From Brachionus plicatilis (taxonomy: Eukaryota > Rotifera > Eurotatoria > Ploima > Brachionidae), in contig QEOQ01000573.1 of NCBI GenBank assembly GCA_010279815.1, positions 431,233-495,232 of the forward strand: a stretch of DNA of 64,000 nt. The letters run 5' to 3'. The position numbers were made by a program, and so were the translations under genes. Of this stretch, positions 45,952 to 55,392 are shown one piece after another. The notes under the pieces are model-generated. The model worked only from the letters and a program-made list of their open reading frames with translations, did no database searches and was not told where the DNA came from. Each line of letters starts with the position of its first letter. The stretch's first letter is position 1.

Positions 45952-46436
45952 CTGAAAATGATCCAACGAATGGGATATGATCCGATCATTTACAAAAATG
46001 CCAAAACCAAAATAATTAATCACCAAATTTTCAATCAGTAGAACAGAACAAAAAAAATACTTGCAGTGGTCATGGTGTCATGTTTACTGTTGCAGCTTAA
46101 TATTATTGTTAACATTTAATTCCTTGTTAAATTTTTACAATTATCTTCTTTAATCTAATGTTGACATTAATATCATTGACATTAAATTACAGTCGTTCCT
46201 CCGTATAACGAGACCCCAAAAAACGAGAAACTCTTTATAACGAGCTGTATTACCGGAACCGATTACGAGCAATAGAAAAAGATATAAAAATTGTTTCGAT
46301 ACAACGAGTTTCAATATAACGAATATAACGAAAACTTGATAGAACGAGCTGTTTTTGAAAGACCGCTTAATCATTTTCTTAAGAAAAAAAACTTCGTATA
46401 ACGAGCTTGAAAAAAAACTTTCACACTTGTGTATTA

Positions 46437-46572
46437 TAAGCAAAGGATTTAGATAGTGTTTTTATCTTTTAAATTTTATAAATTAACTTTTTTTTTACAA
46501 TATTTCTTTTTGTATTTTATTTAAAAAAAATTTTTTATAAGCATGAGCCTATGAGGCTCAGAAGTTTTTTTC

Positions 46573-46632
<60 letters not shown>
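46437..46632 (+). mobile_element. Very short LINE insertion with (AAT)n tail and long duplication
   Basis: About 195 bases ending TGAGCCTATGAGGCTCAGAAG then an (AAT)n run of roughly 20 units. The 38-39 base sequence TAACGAGCTTGAAAAAAA...CACACTTGTGTATTA occurs before (46399-46436) and after (46633-46671) it, so it is a target duplication of unusual length. The TGAGCC-TATGA-GGCTCA hairpin also appears in weaker form near 27944 (GCC-TATGA-GGC). Confidence 0.75.
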
Positions 46633-46636
<4 letters not shown>

Positions 46637-46772
46637 GAGCTTGAAAAAAAAACTTTCACACTTGTGTATTAAGAAAAAAGATTAAAAAAATAAAAATAAA
46701 ACAATTAATTTTCTTTTTATAATTGAATATAAATAACTGAAAATACTTGATTGTCTAATCTAATTGAAAAAA

Positions 46773-47851
46773 ATGACAGATAAACTTGCTCAAAAAAAAA
46801 GAAAGTGTATCTCGCTTGAGACTAAAATAGAAATTATAAAAAAACATTGCGATCAAAAAATAACTACCACTACACTTTCTAAAGAATACGGCTTAAATAC
46901 ATCGACAATATCAACAATTCTCTTACTTTAAAACTTTTTGGAAAAAAAATACCATATGAAAAAAAGCCTTTATTTCTAGGCATCACTTTCGATGAAAACC
47001 TTAGCTTCGACTCGCATGTAGGCTTTATTAGATCAAGATGCATTGATCGTATTAACGTCTTAAAAATTCTGGCACAAAAGTATTGGAAACTTAACCACAA
47101 TACTTTGATAAATATATATAAATCATTAATTGGCTCTATTATTGATTATAGCTTCTTTATTCCTATTCTAGTCTCTAAGACCAACTACTCTAGGCTACAA
47201 GTTCTCCAAAATATTTCAATTAAGTACAGTTATAATCTTCCTCATGATACTCCATCGGATCTTCTGATAAATTTCCTAGATGACATAAAGCTTGATAACA
47301 TAGAAGTTCGTTTAAATAAACTATTTATAAAATATCTCAAAAATAGTGTTATCTTCAAAAATTCACTTACTATTGATTTAATCAAAGAATATGTCAGTGC
47401 CTTTGTTAACAGCTCAAGACCCTGTAAGAAAAAAACACCTTTATGTAATATATGGAATGAATTCAGTGAATGGTTAAATGATAAGGGTTTATCTCTCTGA
47501 TTTTCAATCTTTCATTGAAAATTGTAAAAAAAAAAAAAAAAACTTGCTATCGTTTTTCCAGTAATTTACTATTTCATTCTTTTTTGTATTTTAATTTTCA
47601 AAAAAAAGTTCTTTTTATGTTTTCTTGATTCATTTTAAAATTGTAATTTTTTTACTTATCTAATGGCTGAAGGAGTTTTATTACTCAGAGCCATTTCAAA
47701 TTTAAATAAACAATTAAAAAAAAAAAAAACAATTCTCTCGTCGAAGGCAAAAATATTAGAACACTACGAAAAATATAATACTGAAAATATTGTACTAGAA
47801 AAATGTAAGACCAAACAATCCAGTATTACAGATTTTGTAAAAAAAGCTTAA
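46773..47851 (+). pseudogene. pogo-like transposase deletion derivative, interrupted by a LINE
   Basis: Starting at ATG 46773 the frame reads a CENP-B/pogo N-terminal helix-turn-helix: KRKCISLETKIEIIKKH, then LSKEYGLNTSTISTI, stopping at the LINE. After the LINE, at 47739, it continues SSKAKILEHYEKY and ends KQSSITDFVKKA at 47851. The last block resembles the extreme C-terminus of Tigger-type transposases. Excision of the LINE with one 11-base duplication restores the frame, giving only 87 codons. The DDE catalytic domain had therefore been deleted, in frame, before the LINE landed. A short protein of this kind could still bind ends and act as a repressor; that is inference. Confidence 0.88.
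46924..47727 (+). mobile_element. 5'-truncated LINE with 11-base target duplication (family C)
   Basis: The duplication AACAATTCTCT lies at 46913-46923 and 47728-47738. The insert reads the LINE C-terminus in one frame from about 46922 to a stop at 47500 (FLGITFDENLSFDSHV, LNHNTLINIYKSLIGS, HDTPSDLLINFLDDIKL). A 3' untranslated part follows with the hairpin ATGGCT...AGCCAT (47663-47694) and an A-rich end. The reverse transcriptase domain is missing. The same family recurs at 52430-52690. Confidence 0.92.
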
Positions 47852-48234
47852 TTTTTAGTTTTATTTATCTTTTTTTTTTTAACTTTTTCAATAAAAATTT
47901 TAATAAAAAAATAAAAATTGCCCATCCTTTTTAATGGGATTTCGATTAAACGAGTTTCGATATAACGAGCACAAAAATTTTCGCCCAATTTGCTCGTTAT
48001 ACCGAGGAACGACTGTATTTACTTTACAATAAATCAAAATTTTTTATAGACTTCAGAGAGCTACAAAATTAATATTTTCTATTTTGAAATCAACCAAAAT
48101 TTGGCCGAATTTTTAAGTCCGGTCTCAATTTTTTCAAAACAATTTTACTTTTTTTTAAAATAATTTTTATTAAAATATAATTTATAATTTAAATGAAATC
48201 GATTTGCGTATGTACATCGAACATGACACATGGT

Positions 48235-50460
48235 TCAAAGAGTTTTTAGGCATCGCAACAAAGCGTCCTTAATTTTCACTCTAAAATCATCATTTTCACA
48301 TAAAACATTTATCCTATTTGAGCCCATGTCAATATCTATTTTGTTTGACGCATCTATTTCCACTAAATACCTCAAACCATTGTCGTTTGCGGCATCTTTT
48401 TCCATTAGGCTTGTCAAAAGGCCGTCCTGGGCCACGTCCCGGTCCATCAATTTGGCCTCACTCAAACCAAATTGTCTGAGCACATTCAAAAACTTGTCCA
48501 GATTAAATTTGCCATATGGATACTTCTTGAAATTGCTTTCCTTGATTCGGTCACGTCTATTGACAGGTATGGTCTTTGGCGCTGCTCTGAGCACATGACT
48601 GTTATTTTTGCTCATTAGCTGAGCATTGAATGTCACAAAAGGCACCGTGTCACCCATTGACTTTTTGGGAAACAAAATCTGCGCCAAATCGCTCTCTATT
48701 TCACAATTTTCATACTTTCTCTTCAGAGCTAGCTTGATCACATCATTCTGATGGTAAAAACTGAGATCTACTTTGCCAAAAAATTTGAACGCGTCTATTT
48801 TGGACACGTGGTCGTTGAGACCTGGCTGACACTCGCCCGGTATGTACCGGTAGTGATTGCTGGCAATTATTTGCGGAAAATACTTGGGCTCTTTTAGAAG
48901 CTTGTAGATTTGGCCGCTTGTGAGACTGGTGTCAATGGGAAAGTAGTAGTAGTTGGCGTAAATGGGCTGAAAAGGCGCCAAAGCGTCCAAATAATTAAAC
49001 TCTGAGTCTGTGAATATGAACGAGTTGTTTGGTGAGTTTTTCCACAGCTCGATGAAGTGGCACACTTCGCCGAACCTGAGCGATGGATGGCTGGCAAAAA
49101 GAATGCACGGCTGCACAAACTCATCATTGAACTTGGACGTGATGCCTGGGTAGGTTTTCAGGAGGCCATTTTTGAACAGTTCGCCGTGCTGAAACGGACA
49201 CTCTGCTGCATAGACCAACGCTTGCTTTGAATCGCACAGCCATTCGGCAAATATGTTGGAATAAGCCAGTGACTGTTCGGCAACATGGGACATGAAATAG
49301 ATGGGAGTATTGCCAAGAGAAGAGTCGCACAGAAAGCCGTACAAAAATTCTATTAAATCGTATATTTTGCCGCTTGGCTGAACAGGAATCAGCACGTTTC
49401 CTTGATTTTTGAGAGTCAGAACACAAGCCTTGCAAAAATCCTGTATCATTTGTTCTGGTTCGTTGAGCTGGGTTTGATTGAGACCAGTGAGAATGAGGCA
49501 GTCGATGATCTGATTTTTTAGATACTGATCGAACAGCTTTGAGTGAGAGTTTAGCAGGCTGGATTTGGACAAGTAGCAAATGGTATCACAATCGGACTCT
49601 ATGATCCAATAGCAAGAGCCTATAGAGTAGCCCGAACTCTTGGCTTGGACCTTGACGCTGCCAAAAATGTCTATTACCTCACTGAAATCGATCAATTTTA
49701 TCCTGGACACACAATCTTCAACGTCTTTTTTGGAGTACAAAAATTTCCAATTCAAAGGCTTAAAGTGAGCGTCCTGAATATTCAGCAATTGAGAAAAAAT
49801 GCTGTAGTTGGACTTTTGACTTGTCTGAGAAGCCACCTGATCCGCTGCTTCCGAATGATCTAGCTTGATCAATTTTGGATTTGAGCACGACTCTTCCGAG
49901 TCGTCGCGCTGGTCAATGACTTTCTTTTGTTGATTTAAATCCAGTGACAGACGCGAAAGTCCGTGGAACAATGGAAATTTGTGCATAAGTGCTTTTTCTT
50001 CACTGTTCTTGTCGTTGACAATTTGGTTGTTTTTGACCAGGTGAGTGAGTTCCTGCATGAGCATGCGGCCAAAGTGCATCAATGGTTCAGTGCAGTAGAT
50101 GTTGGCGCGGAAGCCGTTGAGACGAGTTAGATAGGGCAGTGCCAGCATGAAATTTGAATTGCTAATTAGCACTGCATCGATGTCTTCAATGTTAATCAAG
50201 TTAAATTGGGGAATGCTGAATTCAAGTGGCGAGTTTAGATAAAACCGGTTGTTCAGTTCTTTTATGCTGTCGTAAACAGTGCCGTTTGGCGACCTGTGGC
50301 TAGGAATTGATTCAAAGCGTTGATTTTGTACCAGCATTTGTGGAATAAAGTGCTGCAAAGACTGCAAATTGAGTGCACAATCGAGCATTATATTGCATCC
50401 TTTGGCCGCTAGTACAAAGCATGGATAGTTCGGATCTCCACTCAAACAATACAGTCTCAT
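48235..50460 (-). CDS. INTS9: Integrator complex subunit 9
   Basis: Single exon, 741 residues, ATG at 50460. INTS9 partners the endonuclease INTS11 in Integrator, which cleaves nascent snRNA and other RNA polymerase II transcripts. Strong matches to the animal protein: MRLYCLSGDPNYPCFVL at the start, IMLDCALNLQSL, AVLISN and LMALPYLT-type strands of the metallo-beta-lactamase fold, SSGYSIGSCYWII, LTGLNQTQLNEPEQM, IFAEWLCDSKQ, PSLRFGEVCHFIELW and ALAPFQPIYANYYYFPIDT in the beta-CASP part. The HxHxDH zinc motif of active nucleases is absent, as expected for this inactive subunit. An acidic/Gln insert lies at about 165-225. The C-terminal ~100 residues form the INTS11-binding region. It is more G+C-rich than its flanks, and no intron is seen. 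Confidence 0.95.
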   Translation of the reverse strand: MRLYCLSGDPNYPCFVLAAKGCNIMLDCALNLQSLQHFIPQMLVQNQRFESIPSHRSPNGTVYDSIKELNNRFYLNSPLEFSIPQFNLINIEDIDAVLISNSNFMLALPYLTRLNGFRANIYCTEPLMHFGRMLMQELTHLVKNNQIVNDKNSEEKALMHKFPLFHGLSRLSLDLNQQKKVIDQRDDSEESCSNPKLIKLDHSEAADQVASQTSQKSNYSIFSQLLNIQDAHFKPLNWKFLYSKKDVEDCVSRIKLIDFSEVIDIFGSVKVQAKSSGYSIGSCYWIIESDCDTICYLSKSSLLNSHSKLFDQYLKNQIIDCLILTGLNQTQLNEPEQMIQDFCKACVLTLKNQGNVLIPVQPSGKIYDLIEFLYGFLCDSSLGNTPIYFMSHVAEQSLAYSNIFAEWLCDSKQALVYAAECPFQHGELFKNGLLKTYPGITSKFNDEFVQPCILFASHPSLRFGEVCHFIELWKNSPNNSFIFTDSEFNYLDALAPFQPIYANYYYFPIDTSLTSGQIYKLLKEPKYFPQIIASNHYRYIPGECQPGLNDHVSKIDAFKFFGKVDLSFYHQNDVIKLALKRKYENCEIESDLAQILFPKKSMGDTVPFVTFNAQLMSKNNSHVLRAAPKTIPVNRRDRIKESNFKKYPYGKFNLDKFLNVLRQFGLSEAKLMDRDVAQDGLLTSLMEKDAANDNGLRYLVEIDASNKIDIDMGSNRINVLCENDDFRVKIKDALLRCLKTL

Positions 50461-51030
50461 TTTAATTTTTGAATAATTTTTTTGCTCTTTAATTCATTTA
50501 AATTATTTAGTTAAACATGTGTTCGAATTAGAAGAGAGTTTTTTTCAAATTTATTGGGCCTAGACAATTTTAATGGCTTATTTATTCATCTCAAATGTAA
50601 GGTTCGCGCGTAGCAAAACTTCAGCACTATCTGAATTTCAGCAAACCGACTTTAAAATATTAATCTGCATACTTGAAAACCTTGAAATAATGATTTTTTA
50701 GGTATTGTCAAAAAAAAAAAATTTGATCCCACCCCCCTCAAAGATAAAAAAAAAAAACAAAAGGAGACCGTAACATTTCAATGTTAATTCTGCCCCCAAT
50801 TTCCTCAAAAAATTCAGAATTGTTTAAAATTTTTTTTTTGATTTCCATAAAAGGGATAAAAGATTAGCGGAATGGGGGGTTTTCGAAAAAAAATATTTTC
50901 CTTCATTGCTTTTTATATATGATAAAAAATTGACTCTTTAAAAAAAAAATTTAAAAAATTTGTTTTTGTTTATATTTTTGTCAAAAAAAATTTTTAAAAA
51001 ATTTTTTTTTTTGAATTAATAGATATACAT
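50461..51030. other. Intergenic DNA upstream of INTS9
   Basis: A/T homopolymers and a C-rich word (CCCACCCCCCTC near 50729). The INTS9 promoter presumably lies here but no element can be named. Confidence 0.4.
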
Positions 51031-51472
51031 TTACAGTTGCAACAGCTTTACATATGCTCTGCAAATTGCTTTTGTGGAAGGAACCATGATTATGGCGGTG
51101 AAATGATAGGTTTTGTTAAACAAGGGTTGGAAACTTCAATTTCAATTAAAAAGCATCAATGAAATAGATGTAAAAAAAAAGCTTATTGAAGTGAAGACAC
51201 AGTTTTTAACTCAAAATATAAATCCTCTTTTTTTAATAGTAAACAATAGTTTAAACTTAGAAATATGTGGCAATGAATTGGAAAATGAAATAGAAATAAA
51301 TGGTTACAATTATGTTTTGCTATTTTATACTATTTTTAAAGTTAATCATTATCTTTGGATGTACTCTATTTCAAAAAGATTGTATTTATTTGATGATTTA
51401 AGCCCTCTTTCTTATAAAACAAAAAATCCAAATCTAAAAATTACTAGTGCATTCTATCTTAGGAAAAATTGA
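51031..51472 (+). pseudogene. C-terminal fragment resembling a UCH/USP-like peptidase
   Basis: An open frame ends at 51472. It contains INGYNYVLLFYTIFKVNHYLWMY, then RLYLFDDLSP. The spacing of NHY and FDDL resembles the HY...W..YDDL end of ubiquitin-specific peptidases and related transposon-borne proteins. Just upstream, in another frame, is CSANCFCGRNHDYGG. A frameshift near 51110 would join the two. No start, catalytic cysteine box or introns are identified. It is most likely a decayed fragment of a repeat-borne gene; the family call is tentative. Confidence 0.35.
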
Positions 51473-51479
51473 ATTTTCG

Positions 51480-52425
51480 AATTGTAAATAATTAATTTTT
51501 TTTAATTATAAAATAAACATTGTATTTGAATAAAATATTTAAATTAAATAAAAAGATGATGTTTTATCATTGTGTGGTAATTTTTATTTCAAAAAATTTG
51601 CGAACAGCATGTTTTAAAGAACTTTTGGGACCCAAAATGAAAGGGTTCCCATATTTTGTTTTTGAAGCCAATAGGCTTATTTAAAAGCTGATAAAATTCT
51701 CTTCAAAATGAGCCTCAATTTGTCCTCTTCCATAACAGAAAGTATGGGGGCGAAAAATGACTTAAGTCTTACTTTCTTCTTTAGTTACCTTTAAGCTAAA
51801 ATATCTCTTGGTCTAATAGACATAACCTTATTAATATGTATATATTCTGAAAGCGCACAGTTTCATCTACAAAATGGTGTAGTAATTTAATCTAATATTT
51901 TGCCAATTTTATTTATCAAAGTAAAAAAGTGAATTAAAAACATAAATAGTATAGTCATAATTCATTATCTTAAAAATAAGACTTTTGACTTTTTTAAGAG
52001 CCACCCAAAAAAACTAAAATCTTTTTCTTGTTCACCTCTAGGAAAGAACTTACGCTTAATATCTGTCGCACCAAACACTTTAAGAGGAAAAAAATAATTA
52101 TGTGTTTTTCTCAGATGAGTAGTTATAGTGATGTTAGTTATGTAGTATTTTGGGAACCTCTACGCTTGAGGGTACTTGATGTAAGTTTTAAGGAAAAAGG
52201 ATCTCAAAACATTAATACAAATTAAAAGTAATTTTTTTTGAAAAATTTTACATAAAGAATTATTGTTTTTATTTATTAATTTAAGAAAATTTGAAAAAAT
52301 TTTTGCCAATCAAAGTTACTAAGGCATCGAACACCTTAAAAGTTGTTGATCACTGGCTAAAAATAAAATTAGAAATTTTTTAATTTAAAATAAATAAAAA
52401 AATTGTGTTATACAAATTTTTTTAT
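51480..52425. other. Gene-free stretch
   Basis: No supported gene. An open stretch at 52028-52225 begins without ATG and shows no domain. Confidence 0.45.
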
Positions 52426-52690
52426 TAATATTGACACTCCTTCTGATTTATTCTTAAGTTTCTTAGATCAGTTAAAAATAAGCACTATTGAGTCTCGACT
52501 CAGATCACTTTTTAACCGATACATGAAAATCTTGTAAAAGTATAAATTCCCTTTTCGACATTTTCTCTTATTGTCAAAAAAAATATATGATTTTAAATTT
52601 GTTTTAATCAAACCAATGGCAAAAGGAGTTTTATTACTCAGTGCCATTTTAAATTTATTAATAAACAATTTAAAAAGAAAAAAACTTAAA
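52426..52690 (+). pseudogene. LINE 3' fragment (family C)
   Basis: Bases 52430-52535 read IDTPSDLFLSFLDQLKIS, then ESRLRSLFNRYMK. This matches the family C copy at 47245-47340 (HDTPSDLLINFLDDIKL, EVRLNKLFIKYLK). The 3' hairpin ATGGCA...TGCCAT follows at 52616-52647 and then an A-rich end. It is severely 5'-truncated. Confidence 0.85.
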
Positions 52691-53021
52691 TTCAATTAAC
52701 AAAATTTGCTTACTATTTTTTTTAAACTAAAATATATACTTTTAAAGATAAAACTTCTATGTTTATTATTATTATTTTTATTAAAATTTTGGTCCCTTGT
52801 CCCATGGACATAAAAAAAAGAAAATATTTAAATTCATAATTCATATTATATATTTTGTATATTTTGTATATATTTTGTTTTATATATTATAAGTTATTGA
52901 GTAAACTAAAAGAAATGCTCTTAGAACAAACTCTATAATTTCTTTCCACCTCTCAAAGAGTCAATTGCTTACCAAATTTATTCTAGATACTATTCATGAA
53001 AAATGCAAAAAACTTGCGATT

Positions 53022-53362
53022 GTGAAATTTCATACAAAACTTCCAATACAAAAATTAAAAACTTTTATAACTTTTGTTCTAAAAGTCAAAAACTTGTTCT
53101 GTAAATGAAACAAAGTGAAACAACTGTTGTTTCACCTTCTGCAGAAGTCTGCAAAATCTGTGCAAATAGATTCCGCTTTATTTTTAATAATTTTAAATAG
53201 GGTGCAATTTTGCAGAATTTGCAAAGATTTTGCAGACTTCTGCAGAAGGTGAAACAACAGTTGTTTCACTTTGTTTCATTTACAGAACAAGTTTTTGACT
53301 TTTAGAACAAAAGTTATAAAAGTTTTTAATTTTTGTATTGGAAGTTTTGTATGAAATTTCAC
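53022..53362. repeat. Foldback repeat with perfect 138-base arms
   Basis: Arms 53022-53159 and 53225-53362 are exact reverse complements (start GTGAAATTTCATACAAAACT) around a 65-base centre. Outside lies a near-direct repeat of CAAAAAACTTGC (about 53005-53016 and 53369-53380) that may be part of a target duplication. The arms contain nested CTGCAGAAG and GTGAAACAAC palindromic words. A transcript would form a long perfect double-stranded RNA. Confidence 0.93.
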
Positions 53363-53807
53363 GATGCCAAAAAACTTGCCTACTCCAAATGGTCCCTTTT
53401 AAAGTTCTCTTATCAAATAATTGTCCATATTCTATGAACCATTAATTTAAAGCTTAATTATCCCATTCTCTCGTGACCTCAAATTTATGCGCATTTTAAC
53501 TAAATTAACTTATTTTAATTTGTTTCTTAAAAAAAAGACAAAAAAAGAACAAAAAAATAAAAAAATCAAAGGTTTATATCGGAATAACTTTGGAAGTACA
53601 TCTCTGAAAAAAGTCATTAGTGAGGTAAGCTTAACTAAGGAAAGTAATAGTAAACAAGAAAGTTGATAAAATATTCTAACATTATAAAATATTAGCAAGA
53701 AATCAATATTAAATAATCAAGCACTTTAGAAAGCTTATTATTTAAACTGATAAATTAATAAAATTTAAGACTTTGGTCACAAATAAAGAAGGGTTCTCAA
53801 CTTTATA

Positions 53808-54015
53808 TAAAAAATACTTTTCAGTTTTTTAATGATTGTTTTGGAGCAAAAATCTTCGCCATGTTATAAAATTTGTATACGAGGTTGGGAGGATTTAAAA
53901 TTTTGCATGTGACTATAAAACACAGAAACTCCTCTCAACCTCGTATACAAATCTTATAACATGGCAAAGATTTTTATTCCAATACAACCACTAAAAAACT
54001 GAAAAGTATTTTTTA
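53808..54015. mobile_element. Miniature inverted-repeat element (~87-base arms)
   Basis: Left arm 53808-53895 (AAAATACTTTTCAGTTTTTT...TTTGTATACGAGGTTG) and right arm 53933-54015 are imperfect inverse copies. A solo arm fragment recurs at about 58468-58515 (AAAATACTTTTCAGTTTTTTAATGGTTGTATTGGAG), showing a dispersed family. Confidence 0.8.
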
Positions 54016-55392
54016 GATATAATTGTGAATAAAAACTTGATAAATTGCCTTAGATTTTCCAAAATATAAACTAAATTTTGATTATTTTTACTTACTACTT
54101 TTAATTTATTATTAAATATATCGATTTAAAAATCCATTTTCAATTTATTTTATTATTTCCAGACTTGTATAAAAGTCAGAAGTCACAAGTCAAGTGCAAC
54201 TTTTGACTTTTAGTAAAAGTCTTTTACTTGTACCAAAAATTTTATTTTTCCATAAAAAAATAAAAAATGCATACGCCTTATTCTTTGACATTTCTACATA
54301 GAGCTTTTGATTGCATTTGGCAAAAATAATTAGTTTATAAACTCATTTTGAGCATATAATTATTAAATTAAATTTATTATTTAGTATTAAATTAAATTTA
54401 TCATTTAGTATTAAGGTGTAATTAAATATCTTGTAATTTTTTGTTTGTAAGTTTTGTATGTAATTTCACAAAATGTAATTTGAACTTAGAACCAATTTCA
54501 CAAAAAGACAGGAAAGCTGAATCTGTTTCAAAAAAAAGCTTTTTTTGGTGAGAGAAAATTTTGAGAAAAAATGGTCATAAAATGATGAATTTAATGGTCT
54601 TATAAATTAAGATTAAATGTTAGATTTCTAAAACTTTTGAAATTTGAATCAAAATTCTTGTATGTAAATTCAGTTTTTTAAAAAAGAAGCTTTTTTAAGT
54701 TTAAATCAATGTTCAAATATTAAATAAATTAAATAAAAATAAAAAAATTTCTTTCTTTTCAGCATTATTTATTTTATTCAGTCTGATTTTATCCAAACAA
54801 ACGCTCTAAAATCTAATTTACCATTCAACCATTAATTTGAGCTTTACTTTTCAGATTATAAATATTTAATCTTTAGCTAAGAATTTCCGAAAAATCGATA
54901 TCTTGATTAACTCAACAACACCATAAAATAAGGTTTAATTGAAAAACCCTTGAATTAAAGATCATTAAAAAACTTGCAAAAAAAACAATAATTTCCTGCT
55001 CTGATTGTTTTAAAAAAATTAATATTTAATGACTGTAAAATTCTTTATTAGATTAATTTTTACCTATAAAAACTTTCTAAATTTTCAGTATTGAATTTTA
55101 GATTCAAGATAGATCGAACTAATTGAAAAATTTTACCAAGCTCCAAACACATTTTTGGCTTATTTAATGAAGGGCCTCATAAGGACGTTTTCAAATCATA
55201 AGGTTGTAAAAAGGTTCTAAATCAGATCCTGATATCTTATAAAGTTTCTATAAAGCATCCCAAACTTAATGTTTTTTGACCCAACAAAAAATTAAATTAA
55301 TTAAATTTATTTTTGACATATAGATTGAGTAAATTAATAAAAAAAATAAATAATATTTTAATTCGAGCATCAGAGTCGATTGGTAAAATAAA
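54016..55392. other. Intergenic DNA upstream of the WD40 gene
   Basis: AT-rich. Bases 54160-54235 carry AAGTCACAAGTCAAGTGCAAC, related to the element at 57882. Nothing else is recognised. Confidence 0.45.

Larger units (their letters stand above)
46190..48015 (+). mobile_element. pogo-like DNA transposon carrying two LINE insertions
   Basis: Ends CAGTCGTTCCTC(C/G)GTATAACGAG are inverted, with TA on both sides (46188-46189, 48016-48017). AACGAG/CTCGTTAT words repeat along both subterminal regions. The transposase gene (46773-47851) is split by a LINE at 46924-47727. A shorter LINE tail is inserted at 46437-46632. Without insertions the element is about 0.8 kb, so it was already a deletion derivative. 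Confidence 0.92.

Noticed and set aside
46565..46635. (AAT)n run as a stand-alone microsatellite
   Set aside because: It directly follows a LINE 3' hairpin and is bounded by a target duplication, so it is a LINE tail.
48894..49863. Open frames overlapping INTS9 in other frames
   Set aside because: INTS9 is strongly conserved through this region, so these are shadows.
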